A stretch of 64,000 nucleotides of DNA from Euborellia annulipes (lineage: Eukaryota; Arthropoda; Insecta; Dermaptera; Anisolabididae): assembly GCA_023213315.1 (NCBI GenBank), contig JAKCPI010000928.1, positions 62,001 through 126,000 on the forward strand, read 5' to 3'. Below the pieces are notes generated by a model that saw only the letters and a program-made list of their open reading frames with translations, made no database searches and was not told where the DNA came from. This document shows, piece by piece, positions 11,410 to 22,459 of this stretch (positions are counted from its first letter, which is position 1; every line of letters starts with the position of its first letter). Position numbers and translations under genes: made by a program.

Positions 11410-11600
11410 TCGACGCCACAAATGCCTGATGTGCTCGAGAGTGGAATCTTGAGCTTCGTCCACCAATCCAATATTTTTACAATAATATAAATAAATCATC
11501 TTTTTTTAATTTAACCAAATTGGAAAAACAACACTTCTGACGGTTGTCTAAGCTCAAGGCTCCACTCTCGAGCACATTAGACACTTGTGGACCCGACTGC
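11410..11600. repeat. Inverted-repeat element, ~50-base arms
   Basis: AGTCGACGCCACAAATG, TGATGTGCTCGAGAGTGG, AATCTTGAGCTT (11410-11456) is mirrored at about 11548-11600. The AT-rich loop holds TAAATAAATC. It directly precedes element E. Confidence 0.65.
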
Positions 11601-11601
11601 A

Positions 11602-12377
11602 CCATCTAATGCAATAGTAATGATACTAAAGCCTGGTAGCTAGGCAGCCTAAATGGCATCTTGTCTGTATGAGAAATACCTTTTTCAAAGAAGACAATAG
11701 GCCGAACGACCCTTTTTAACAAAAAAATAACAGTAAAAATTTATCTTTTTAATATTTCCAAGGATAGGCGCCGGAACTGGGGGGGGGGGCAAGGATACAT
11801 TGCTCCCCCCTGGAATTCTATAGGAGGGGGCAGAGGGGGGCAATATGTCTTCTTTTATTTCATTTATTTTTAAAAATGATACATTTTTACTTTTGAAAAA
11901 TAAAATCTTCTAAAATAAAAAAAATTAAAAGAGTAAGAAATTCATTTTTTTTTCCAAAATATTTTATATAGACCCTATTGTATTTCTAATTTCTAAAAAC
12001 ATTTTATATTGAATTAAAAGAAGAAAATTAAAAATATTTATTTCGGGGCTTCAAATAGTATAAATATAGCCTAAAAAATTTTTTGATAAAATCACTAGCA
12101 AATTTTTAAAATTTATTAAAATTGTGATTTTATTTAAAATTTTTAAAGCTTTATTTATTTAAAGCTTGATTTGTTTTTGTTTTATACTATTTGAACATAT
12201 TAAATTATTTTAATTTTCTAAAAAAATTCCCCCCCCCCTGATTCAAATTTGTTCCGGCGCCTCTGTTTCCAGGATATATCGAAATAAAAATTGTTATAAT
12301 CAGAAAAAAAAGTTTAGTGACTGTCTGCCATTTGGGCTGCCTAACTACCGGGCTTTTCTCTCAATACTATGCAATAG
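11602..12377. mobile_element. Inverted-repeat element E, invaded by a hAT-like element
   Basis: Left end GCAATAGTAATGATACTAAA, then GCCTGGTAGCTAGGCAGCC. The right end (reversed) is GCATAGTATTGAGAGAAAAG, then CCCGGTAGTTAGGCAGCCC. The same end recurs at 38062-38125, showing a family. Most of the interior is the hAT-like insertion. Confidence 0.6.
11763..12265. mobile_element. hAT-like non-autonomous element
   Basis: Ends GATAGGCGCCGGAAC / CAGAGGCGCCGGAAC with G/C runs just inside, and an 8-base target duplication TTTCCAAG / TTTCCAGG (11755-11762, 12266-12273; one mismatch). The interior is AT-rich and non-coding. It lies inside the larger inverted-repeat element at 11602-12377. Confidence 0.75.
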
Positions 12378-12428
12378 AAGGTATATACTGTTCCATTCAA
12401 AAATCAGGGTCAATATAATTAAAAAAAT

Positions 12429-12476
12429 ACTTTTTCTCTATATATATTTAATATATAGGGTAAGAGAAAGTAAAAA
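12429..12476 (-). repeat. RepA head-hairpin solo fragment
   Basis: TACTTTTTCTC, an AT core and GGGTAAGAGAAAGTAAAA, without adjoining RepA body. Other solo heads are at 15428-15490 (plus), about 10768-10790 and 28600-28640. Confidence 0.6.
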
Positions 12477-12949
12477 CCCCGTGTATTCAGGTGAAACTTT
12501 AAGGCAAAATTCACCTTTACCATAGAATAAGCAAATTGCTTAAATAATTTTCTTAACTAGTAAAAATGTCTCAATCTGTTATTGTTTGGATGTCGTTATT
12601 GCCTAAAAAAATACAACTTTCCTGAACTCAGAACTCATTCAATTTTGTGGTATTGGAGAGGATGCAGTGTTTTTTAACGCTCTACATCGCGTTAATAAGT
12701 TACACTTCAAAGCCCTTTCTACTTCATTTTCATTTAATGATTGAAAATATGGTAGTGAAATTCATTTATAATTCATGTATATTATAATTTAATTATTCCG
12801 GAGGCTTTCAAAATTCAAAGTCTTTTTTTTTCCTCAAATAATTCAAACTCTCCTCTTGAAATATTAATTAATTTTCAACGACAAGCAAATAGGTCAAAAG
12901 GAATTTGATTATTATATACATATGCATGTAATTAATCTTTCATTTATAT

Positions 12950-13260
12950 GCCTGAATTATATTGAATTTGGAGCCGACCAATCGTTGCTGTAGCTTCCAT
13001 GCAACTGAAGCCTACAGTTAATTGCGTGTTCCAGGAAATTAATTCTTGTCTCCAAAGTCGACCCGAGTGATTTTTAACGCGAAGGGATGGTGGGGGTTGT
13101 ATGTTCCCGGGTCGTGATAATACACCGAGCATATCAAACAGACACCCACACACACACAGAGATAGAGGCAAAATTTATCTGGATGTATATAGCTGTCGCC
13201 TGTGAAGGGTTTCCTACAATCCCTATACACCCCCACCTCACTCTTCAGAGGGGCTTAATT
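12950..13260. promoter_or_regulatory. G+C-balanced unique island
   Basis: Non-repetitive mixed-composition segment including a short CA tract (13146-13159). Short open frames on both strands overlap one another and show no domain. It lies about 4 kb upstream of the Ig exon. A regulatory role is only a possibility. Confidence 0.2.
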
Positions 13261-13269
13261 CTTAAGCGT

Positions 13270-14465
13270 AGTTAATTTAAGTCGATTTTATTTAATTTGT
13301 CGTGCGAAGCCTGGGAGCTTAGATGTGCAATTTTGCGCATGCCCATCTCTGATTGAACAGAGAAAGGGAAATGGATGTGTAAAGCAGCCAGAAAAGAGAA
13401 AGAAAAGAGATGGAAGGGGGTGAAGAGATTTTTTTTTTTTTTTTTCTTTGAAACTTATAAACTACGCGGTTTTGTTCCGCATTCGTGCATTTTACAACCA
13501 ACGACTTAAAAACTTTTCAAAATCTACTATTTGCCTAATGGCTGTTGGAACATTCCATAATTAACTATTTTATAACAATTTTAATCTATTTGAAATGTGT
13601 GTTGAACAAATTATTTATCCATGTAATTCGCTTGGAATTACAATTAAATTAGTGGAGTTGTTTTTTTAACATTTGTTTAATTACATTTATTCACTCTATA
13701 GATATAGTATTGAATACATATTTTTATAAAAAAGTGGATTAAATTTTTACTATTAACTTTAAGTAAATGTTAATTTATACGAAGATCAATTGTTTTAATG
13801 AATAAGAGCAATGCGTTTGGCTTAAAGCAATGCTAACATGTAAAGTGTTTATTCATTTGCTCTCAAAGTGTAAACGTGAGCCTTACGGATTGTTATTTTA
13901 TGTAGATTACAATAGAGGTGAGGTAACCAACAAATAAATAATATTTATTTTCTCAGTATCATTTATTTAGTAGAAACTTATACAGTCATTAGTCTAGGAG
14001 ACAAATTCCGAGAAGTTCCCTAAAGTTAGAAACTGAAATAGGGATCCTCATTACAAGAGACGTGTTACTTATTCTCTAAGTAAAACCAAATATAAGTTCA
14101 GAAATTTATTATTTAATTTTAAAAATAACTGAAAAAAAAATTTAGTGTTAGAAAATATTCGATTTGATTTTTTTTTTGGCACCTGTGGATATACTGTTTT
14201 TATATTATATTAATATAATTGTTGAACCTGTCCTTCTAGTCCAGAAATTATTATTTTGTGCAAAATATTAATCGAAGAGATAAAATTATAATTGTTAATT
14301 AGATACCGGTACTTATTTATTGATTTATTTTATTTCTAAACCTAAAAATAATAAATTATTTAAATAAAATAAACAATTCGTTATTTAGTGTTCCAATCTA
14401 GTTCATTTTGTATTTTATTTCTGAATTTAATATGAATATATTGTATTTTTTGATTTCTAAATTCT
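13270..14465. other. AT-rich stretch, nothing recognised
   Basis: No supported gene or repeat copy. The same is true of 12480-12949 and 14641-15427. Confidence 0.5.
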
Positions 14466-14640
14466 TTTTTGGAACGAAGTTCTTTTGCGCGGCTTATAGG
14501 AGGGTGAATTGACAGAAAACGTCACGTAACAAAAAAAAAGCGTTACAGTGCCCGAGCGGCAGCGGAGGAAGGCGAGGCTAGCCGAAGCCTTGGCAAAGCC
14601 ACGCCCCACCGGCTCTAGAGAATTCTCTTTCTAGGCGGAT
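14466..14640 (+). repeat. GAACGAAGTTC repeat, partial copy
   Basis: Begins GGAACGAAGTTCTTTTGCGC, then CACGTAAC, GCGTTACAGTGCCCGAGCGG and CTAGCCGAAGCCTTGGC, GCCACGCCC. The right end is lost. Confidence 0.7.
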
Positions 14641-15427
14641 ATTATTTTAAAAAGAAAAGAATTATTTATTTTTAAAATAAATAATTGTTTGCTTTTTTTT
14701 TATTCAACATTTTTTTTTTTTTTTAATTCAACATTAGGCCTTTATTTTTAATAAAACTAGATTAGAAAACTAAATTCGTGTAATTAAAAAGGATATATAA
14801 AACATTTTATTATACCTATTCTTTTGAGAGTTCATCCCAGCCCAGCGTTTACATAAAACAAAAAAGTTAGAAAGTTAAGGTTTTAGATTTTCAGATGAGA
14901 AAGCAAAAAAAAGAGCGTCGGAATTACTCCTATTCTTACTTTAATCTTTATCTTTTAAATAAAAAATGCAATTTTCAATGAAATCTAAAAGTAAAATACA
15001 AAACTAATTAAAAATTTAAATAAAAACTTCTACTTATCTCTGTCATTGTACACCTCCCATCCCCCCCCCCCACTTCACCACACCCCTTGCCTTCTTTTAC
15101 TACCCGAAAAAAGACACGTGCTTAGTCAAGGGAGGAATTTAACGCTATTTAAGAGTATGGAACTTTATTTATTAAGCTTGGACAAAAACAAAAACGTAAA
15201 TTGAGGTTATAGCTTTAAATAATATTCCAGTATAATTAAGGAAGTACTTTTGATCATTATACCTTAAAAAAAAAAATTAATAAAAGTGTTGGGCTGGAAA
15301 TTTACATAAGAAATTTTTCCTTTTATTAATCAGCTATTTATATTTTCTTTTTATATCTATTTTTTTCTTCGCTCATTCCGAAAATTAGGATTAATTTTAT
15401 CAAAGAAATATTTTTAACTTTTATCAT

Positions 15428-15490
15428 CTTTTTACTTTCTCTTTGCCTATATATGAAATATACCAGTATATAGAGAGAAAGTATTTTTAA
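15428..15490 (+). repeat. RepA head-hairpin solo fragment
   Basis: TTTACTTTCTCTTTGCC, an AT core and TATAGAGAGAAAGTATT, without the GTCGAGATTTTGATGG segment that follows in full copies. Confidence 0.6.
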
Positions 15491-15652
15491 TATAGAGTGT
15501 AAAATAATATTTTTTCTTTATCTTCTCGTCCAGTCTGTTAGGTTCTCCATTGACTTCTTTGAAAAATATTTTTGTAATATTATATTTCGTATAGCCCTGC
15601 GACTTGGACAGAGTCAAAACAAAAGGCCTAATATAATAAGACTGTGCAGTTT

Positions 15653-15921
15653 GCCCCCGGGTGTGGCATAGTAGGTAGCGTGCCTCCCTCCTATGCCAAA
15701 CGTCGCGGGTTCGGACCCAGGCAGTCCGATGATTTTATTTAAGCCATTTGGATACCAGATGGCTTAAATAGAAATGCCTGAACCCACAATAGATAATATA
15801 TAATACAACGGTTATCGTCTAAAGTCTTAAATGGCCTGAGTTGCCGAAAAGACTGTATGAAGTGTGAGTGTGAATGAGAAAAAAAGTGTGAATGTTTAAA
15901 AAAAAAAAAAAAAAAAAAAAA
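15653..15921 (+). mobile_element. Full-length tRNA-derived SINE (family 1)
   Basis: Plus-strand copy with A box (GTGGCATAGTAGGTAGCG), B box (GGTTCGGACCC), the CCATTTGGATACC body, the GCCGAAAAGACTG motif and a poly-A tail. It is flanked by the 15-base target duplication AAGACTGTGCAGTTT (15638-15652 and 15922-15936). Confidence 0.9.
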
Positions 15922-16197
15922 AGACTGTGCAGTTTAATGAGGTCTTTTTGGTAGTCTTATAAATAAATAGATTTATATATCCCTCCCCTCCTGATTTCAA
16001 AAAACTGAATGCCACAAAATGTTCTGTTCGTCTGTGGCCAAAGTAGGCTAAATCAAGAAATAAATGAGCTACGACTTTGAAATTCTTTAATTTAGGTAAC
16101 CCTTAAAGGCGCGAAAATAAGATTTTAAATAAAATTATACTCTGTTTCCGAAAATACCTTTTTGAATGGTTAACATCGCCCAATGATAAAATTCATA

Positions 16198-16345
16198 AAT
16201 CACTTAGTTTTTAGATGCTTTTTAAAATGAATATTTTCATTTTGCTCTCAAAATTATTCGAATCACACTTTACTTGTATTTCATAAGAAAAATAGGAGAA
16301 ATAGTTAGTTGCCTTACTAAAAATGTACATGCATACAAAATTACC
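16198..16345 (+). repeat. RepA internal fragment
   Basis: Contains TTTAGATGCTTTTTAAAATG, ATTTTGCTCTCAAAATT and CACTTTACTTGTATTTCAT, with a degenerate version of the CATGG palindrome region. It lies about 700 bases upstream of the Ig exon. Confidence 0.6.
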
Positions 16346-17047
16346 ATATAAGCCTAATTTTCAAATATTTCAAATATTTACCTATATATAACCATCATAG
16401 TAGGAAAACAATAGCAATATCATTTATAGCAAGAAAATTTTATAAAACTTTTTTCTTTTGTTTACACTAGTCCAATAATAGTAAAAACGAAGTATTTATG
16501 TATAATGGTCCTAGGAATGTTTCGTTGTTTATTTGAAGGTTTTTAGTGAAGACCAGTATATAATTAAATTAATTTAAAAAGTCAGTAGTTTCTTTCTTGG
16601 TTGTTTATTTGATGAATTGTACAAATTTTGGTGAATCTCTGAAGTTTGCTTTACAAAAAAAAATTAGGTTATTTATTGATACTAACATTACGTAGTAAAT
16701 TTACTCCTACCTTTTAACATTTGTGTTTTTAATCAATCGAGTGCGATTCATTTAAAAAACGTATATTGAAATGCCATTTCACTCTTTTTGAGTTACCTTA
16801 ATTTACACTAATCCAATTAACATATAACAATTTCCTTAACCATTCGCACGTAGGTTATTTAGTCTAATGACATGAAAACAACATTGCAAATTGTTGGTAA
16901 GAGTAAATTAATTGGGATTTGCGTTTCAATTGATTGCAGCCGTTTGTGGGTTGGCTTGTTTGATTACTTGGGAATTTGTGCAAAAGAAGAAGTCGTCTGT
17001 TGCCTTCCACGGAGTTTATAAAGAGATGTCTGTTTTTATTGTTTCAG

Positions 17048-17149
17048 CTGCTGAAGCAACACCTGCACCTCGATTTCTATCCCATGGGCAGACTTATCGT
17101 GCTGTTATCGGCGACACCCTGGCGCTACCCTGCGAGGTTGACAACTTAG
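17048..17149 (+). CDS. klg: Internal exon of a klingon-like Ig-superfamily cell-adhesion protein (partial gene)
   Basis: A 102-base exon (34 codons) bounded by a good acceptor (pyrimidine tract ending in TTTATTGTTTCAG) and a consensus donor (GTGAGT from 17150). Both boundaries are phase 1, as is usual for Ig-domain exons. The peptide contains PRFLSHGQTYRAVIGDT and then LALPCEVDNLG. It resembles the start of the first Ig domain of arthropod klingon and its close paralogues: a PRF(L/V)..GHTYR lead, then the GDTL.LPC strand with the first Ig cysteine, then the E(N/D)NLG stretch before the domain's tryptophan, which should lie in the next exon. Known family role: surface, usually membrane-anchored, homophilic adhesion in neurons and photoreceptors. 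The flanking exons were not found, so they lie beyond long introns. The frame is also open upstream to about 16912, so a longer exon or alternative acceptor (for example after the CAG at 16939) cannot be excluded. The assignment comes from motif memory, not a search. Lachesin or another klingon paralogue is the main alternative. Confidence 0.6.
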   Translation: MLKQHLHLDFYPMGRLIVLLSATPWRYPARLTT

Positions 17150-17785
17150 GTGAGTACAAAAATTTACTAGAGGTATACTAACAAAAGATTTTAATACAAA
17201 GAAAATTATACAATATAATATTTAGCTACATGCTAATAAAATACAAAAACCATACAATACACATTTGTCAAAACAAGCTTTTCTAAAGTAATTGTTACAA
17301 TTTGTAAGGTTTGATTTCGACCTGAATACCAACCAGATTATTTCCCTAACTATAGTAGTTTAAAAAAAAAACAAATAAACTTCGAAAATATATTAAATAC
17401 ATTTTCAATTTTATATTTTTCATTCAATGAAAGATTATTGTTATTAGAGATTCGTTTTTATATTTTTCAAATTTTTTTCCCTCTTTGCTCACCATGGTTG
17501 TAGGCCTCAGGCCATCCCGCCAGTTTACATCACTAAAAACATATAATATTCCATAAATAACATACATAAAAAACACATACATAGAAAAAACATTACTATT
17601 TTCAAATTTGTGAACATACATTTGATTTATCATTGGATTATTCATCAAAATAATACCAAAAATACAAATTTGTCTAAAAATTTAATAAAAAAAAAGGTTC
17701 ACTTATGGACGAGTTCGAGCCAAAAAACATGAACTTGACACTTTTTTGACAGGTCTTTATAAATGTGTTTATTAAAGCTTTTGAG
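17150..17785 (+). other. Presumed intron after the Ig exon
   Basis: Follows the donor at 17150. AT-rich with no second Ig exon. The expected next exon (with the domain's tryptophan) was not found in any splice-bounded frame downstream. Confidence 0.45.
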
Positions 17786-18113
17786 GTTTGGATTATTATT
17801 ATTACGGGAAATTTTAATTATAGACCACATTTTGTATTGATTATTTATTAAAAATATGAATACTGTATAACGTTTCGACTGCTTATTATTTTCAAGTACT
17901 GTACACTTGCTCCGACTTAACTGAACTAACCTCTAAGGAATCCTGTCGTGCATTTTATTAACTACTTCAGCGCCATCTACAGTCATTCCTATGAAGTTAG
18001 CCACGAACTTCAGCGCTATCTAAACTCAAACGTTGTACAGTATTTATATTTTTAATAAATAATTTATAACAAAATGTGGTCTAAAATTAAAAACTCACAT
18101 AATAATAATCTTG
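17786..18113. mobile_element. Miniature inverted-repeat element, ~80-base arms
   Basis: Left arm GATTATTATTATTACGGG, AATTATAGACCACATTTTG, TATTGATTATTTATTAAAAA, TACTGTATAACG; right arm is its complement with substitutions. The centre contains ACTTCAGCGCCATCTA and ACTTCAGCGCTATCTA. It lies in the presumed intron 0.6 kb after the Ig exon. Confidence 0.7.
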
Positions 18114-19789
18114 ATGAAATTGATACGCGTATAGCCCAGGATTAAAAAAAGAGCGCTTCATATTTCCCCACCTTTGACCCCCTCTCCACACACCAATAAA
18201 TTTTTTCTTCCATAGTTTCCAATGGATTCCATGCAATTTGTGAGGGGAAATCGAGGCGTCCGCTAACTCCCCACCTCCACTTCCTTATCTCTCAATTCAG
18301 ATTCTCTTTCCACTTTCAAAAGCAAACGTAATTTGGCATAAGTGATGAAAAATTTACAAACTTTTCCATTTAGTAGGCCCTAACTGACTTTTCTATTTCA
18401 TCTTTTTCTTTTTTAGTTAAATTAAGATTATTTTCCCGACTTTTTGTCTTAGATTTAATTAAAAATGCGTTTTAGACTAACTTGAATGTGATATGAATCT
18501 TTTGTTGGAATCTGAAAACCGATTCATGAGTTTAACGCAAGCAAAAAAATAATTTTGCTACCATAAAAAGCTTTGACCCAACAATGAATAAAAAATTATT
18601 TAGCCTCTTATTATCGATGAAATGAAAATGGGCTTTTGTAAAACAAATTAATATCTTTTTATCAAAAGATGATAAAAAAAAAGAATAAAATCATCTCAGA
18701 GAATAAGCATTTGTTTATAAACAAAACTCAATTGAATATTGGTTTCCAATAAAATTAGCCTGAAATTGATTTGAATTGCGATTCTATAGGTCTAATTGTT
18801 TTTCGACTTATAAAAAAATATTAATTTGTTTTACAAAACGCTAATGATTTCTAAATGAATTATCAAATCTCCATACTCGATTAATGGTTCGACGGCAGGA
18901 TATCAGATTGTTGTAAATGTTTATAGTTAGTACAATTCAAAGGGATGAGGATGATCCAGGTAGCTTAACTAAAAAATTTGAGTATCGAAAGATTTTTCGT
19001 TTTTGAGTTATTTAGGGAATCTCCAATTTTTGATATTTCATTTCAAATTCATTAAATTTATTGTTAAAAAAAAACCTAAATTCTATTATGGTCTATTCCT
19101 GTTAAAATCTTTAAATATTTATCTAAATTTCTACGAAAGAGATTTTATTGCTTTTAAATGGCAGCTGCTTTTCTTAAAATTTTCTTTAAAATACCTTTGA
19201 TATAGTGGATTCACTTTTAGCTTGAATTTTAGTTTTTTTCGCAATAATTTTAATGAATTTCAAACGAAATATCAAAAAATGTGAATTAACTAAAATAATT
19301 CAAAAACGATAAATCTCTCGTTATTCAAATTTTATTAAATATAAATTTCATAAGGCTCTCGAAAATATTTAATAAAATCACCCAAAGAATACTAGTAGTT
19401 TTTTGTTTTCCCCAAATTAAATATTGATTTTGAAACATATGGACCGTTTATTTTGAAAGTGGTATAAGTCCATTTATCCATTTGTTTTTAATATTAGACC
19501 TATTATTAAACATAAACTCCTGAAAATTCCTACCTTCTCCAGGATAGGAGAATTTATTTATTTAGGCGACTCTATTTTTTTAATTAATATTTTTTTTATT
19601 TTTGTACTAAACCATCAACACGCAATAAACCGCTTTCATTCGAGTATTTTATTTTGTAAAGATTAAATCTTAGAAGAAAAAAAAAATGTTCTAACATGTC
19701 TGATGGATTGGAAAATATTTGTTATTACCAAATTCCAGTAGAGTTTTAATTATTTTATCAGAATAACAAAAAAAAAAAATCTAAAACCC
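18114..19789. other. AT-rich stretch, nothing recognised
   Basis: Contains a small C-rich patch (18165-18200) and many A/T runs. Probably intron if the adhesion gene runs rightward. Confidence 0.45.
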
Positions 19790-20160
19790 CAATTAGCGTT
19801 GTCCCCAAGCGTGTGAATTAAAGACCATTTTTCGGAGACCTAATTTCGAATATTCCATCCCCTTTTAGAGCCCGGCGAATGTCACATACGCATGCATGCC
19901 ATCGCCTGTGAAATATTAACTGGGAAATGCCATGTCTTTCCCTATTTTCATCCCTCCATGTCCCCGACACGTCGGAATATCATTTATGGATACAGCGGCA
20001 GCTCTAAGCCGTAAGCTGCTGCAAGATGCTTGTGCGGCTCTAAAACACTGAATGTCGCATCCTTTAGGTCCTTTATGAATAGTTGATAAGTGATAAAGGG
20101 TTGCGAAATGAATGAACGGGATGATATGTGCTCGGTTGAAAAGAAGGGTCTCTAATTTCA
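19790..20160. promoter_or_regulatory. G+C-balanced unique island in the presumed intron
   Basis: Mixed-composition, non-repetitive sequence with GCATGCATGC (19889-19898), ACACGTCGG and CAGCGGCAGC words, about 2.7 kb downstream of the Ig exon. The overlapping minus-strand frame has no recognisable domain. Candidate intronic regulatory DNA by composition only. Confidence 0.25.
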
Positions 20161-20705
20161 AGAAAATTCAATCGGGTGATTAAGAAAATTCATTAAATAT
20201 TTATCTAATAATGGGGAGATTTTTTTTTTTCGTTTGATCTAAACGTATCTTTTCGAATTAAGAAGTACGTATTCAAATTACATAAAAGTATAGAGAGGGA
20301 TATTTTTTATTTATTATATAAAAACATTGTTTGATGTTATACAACGAACGGGAACATACATAAATTCAACTTTTTTTTTTGTTTTGTAATTTATTTGATA
20401 TTATTTGATCATGCAAAATTCTCGAATTTCAAAGGAAATATATGCTTGGAGATATTAAAAAAAAATATCTCTTCGTTTATTATTCGCTGAAATACTTAAT
20501 CAGTACATACATGTTATTTTTTTATTAACCAATAATCTTTAATTTAATTATAGGATTAGAGATTTAAAGAAAGATTATATAGTAGGGGGGATTCTCCAAC
20601 TCCTTTAAAGAAAGGATTTCTTCTACAAAATAAATAACCTGCAGGTTATTTAATTTGTACAGGGTGTAGAAGAGAAAAATTAATATTTATACCTATAGAT
20701 ATAAA

Positions 20706-20931
20706 TAGGAACCGACCGAATATTCGGTTTCGGCCAAAAATCCTGGTTTCGGCCGAAGTAGCCAAAACCTGAGTCTGAAAAGATGAAATGAGACTCGCTT
20801 GCAAAAAAATAAAAAAAAAAAGGTTAATGATATGAATTTTGTATAGGAAATACAATTTTCGGTTTCGTTTACGGTTTCGGCCGAAACTAAGATTGGGGCC
20901 GAAATTCGGTTTCGGTTTCGGTCGAACTCTA
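20706..20931. mobile_element. hAT-like element with CGGTTTCGG ends
   Basis: Ends TAGGAACCGACCGAA / TAGAGTTCGACCGAA and a perfect 8-base target duplication GATATAAA (20698-20705, 20932-20939). The interior has repeated TTCGGTTTCGG words. A longer relative is at 55071-55452. The plus-strand frame here (KLRLGPKFGFGFG) merely translates the repeats. Confidence 0.75.
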
Positions 20932-21303
20932 GATATAAATATTAATTTTTCTCTTTTAAAATATTTTATTATATCAATACCCTACATCTGCTATATTAAA
21001 ATAATCTCATATTATTACAATTTTTATAAGCCGATTTATAAAATTAATTCCCTATATTATTGTTAGGTCTATATTAAAAAAAAAAAAATTCAATAATATA
21101 CTTAACAGATTTTTAAATAAATGTTATTATTCAAAAATATATAGGCCTATAAACTAAATAAAATATTTTTTAATATTTTGACTAAAGGGTCAACTGCCAA
21201 TATTCATTTGAGGAAAGTTTGCGATTTTTCTATTAGAACCAGTATTGTCAGAGGGAGATCCGGTGTTTACTCCCCCCCCCCCCCCTTCCGCCGGTTTCTT
21301 TAT

Positions 21304-21410
21304 TGAACCATCTTCTTAAGATGGTTCACAGCTGAAGTTTCGGATCCTTGTTTGAACCATCTTCATAACTTGAGATGGTTCAAAGAAGGAACCCGAAACG
21401 TCAGCTGAGC
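21304..21410. repeat. Inverted-repeat motif with CCGAAACGTCAGCTG
   Basis: AGCTGAAGTTTCGGATCC and GAACCCGAAACGTCAGCT are inverted around TTTGAACCATCTTC...GAGATGGTTCAAA, with another AACCATCTTCTTAAGATGGTT just upstream. Such GAAACGTC hairpins often sit at the ends of invertebrate retroelements. Confidence 0.5.
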
Positions 21411-21563
21411 AAAATGAATAAATAGGTCTATATAAAGAAAAAATTATAGCTTCATTTCTCATTTGGTAATACCATCCTATTAATATACATCTATACAATT
21501 GGATTTTATTTTTTAACACTATATTTCCTTCTCTATTTTTTACTTTTGAGATTCCAGGGGGTT

Positions 21564-21793
21564 CAGTGGCGGATTAATGCAATTTTGTCGGGGGGGGAGC
21601 GTTTTTTTTTTTTATTTAAGGGCTTTGTGGGCATCTATGGCCATTTATACCCATTTCCTATTTATTTAAATTGTTTGGTAACAAATTCAATTGGAAATTA
21701 AAGCCCGGAAATCATAATTTCTTTAGATTACTAGTTTTTATAACATTGTGAATTACTTCTCGGGGGGGCGATCGCCCCCTTAATCCGCCCCGG
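21564..21793. mobile_element. hAT-like element enclosing a SINE tail
   Basis: Left end CAGTGGCGGATTAATGCAAT, right end (reversed) CCGGGGCGGATTAAGGGGGC; GGGGGTT flanks both sides (21557-21563, 21794-21800). Inside, 21610-21720 is a minus-strand SINE tail. The left end recurs as a fragment at 31915-31940 (GGATTAATGCAATTTTGTCG). Confidence 0.65.
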
Positions 21794-22459
21794 GGGGGTT
21801 AGATCTCTCTCACTACGGTCCTCATTAGTACAATAAAAGAACAGTTATAGAAAGTTTAATTTAATTCTCATCCTCCCTTATTAAATACTTTTTCCCTGAA
21901 AAGGAGTCATAGACAGACATAAAGCAGTAAATAAACGTTTTAAACGTTGCTTATCTTCTTCTTCAGAGCAATCAAATTTAAATCCGAAAATTACATTTGA
22001 CTTTATTGACAAAATCAAAGACTAATAGATTTAATATTTACCAAAAAAAAATATATACCTATTCATCTCTTTCTTCTCAATAAAGAACCTTGGAAATGTT
22101 GAGCTTAAAATAAATATTTTCAAATATTTCCCATTGGCTGATTCATTAAATTAAATTATATATCTCAATCAATAATATTTGGCCTCGGATCCAAGAATCC
22201 TCGAAATATTTTCTTGGAAAAAGTATAATATATTATTATTCAAGTATTTCAATAATGGAGATTAATATTTTAGATAAACAAAAAAATTCTCGTCCATTAT
22301 AAATTTAAAACGCATAATTAATCTATATAATCTGAAATATTTTAATTACAGTTAATTAAAATAGCGCTTATCATTAACGATAACAAAAAAATAAATAAAT
22401 AAAAGTCTTTTAACTTATTTATACAACAAAAGGAAGGGAAAAATGCTTAAATAACAAAA

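Noticed and set aside
16912..17047. Open frame upstream of the Ig exon read as an N-terminal extension with a hydrophobic segment
   Set aside because: It begins at TTG, not ATG, crosses a strong acceptor at 17047 and carries a QKKKSS stretch unlike the family. It is treated as intron, with the alternative noted.
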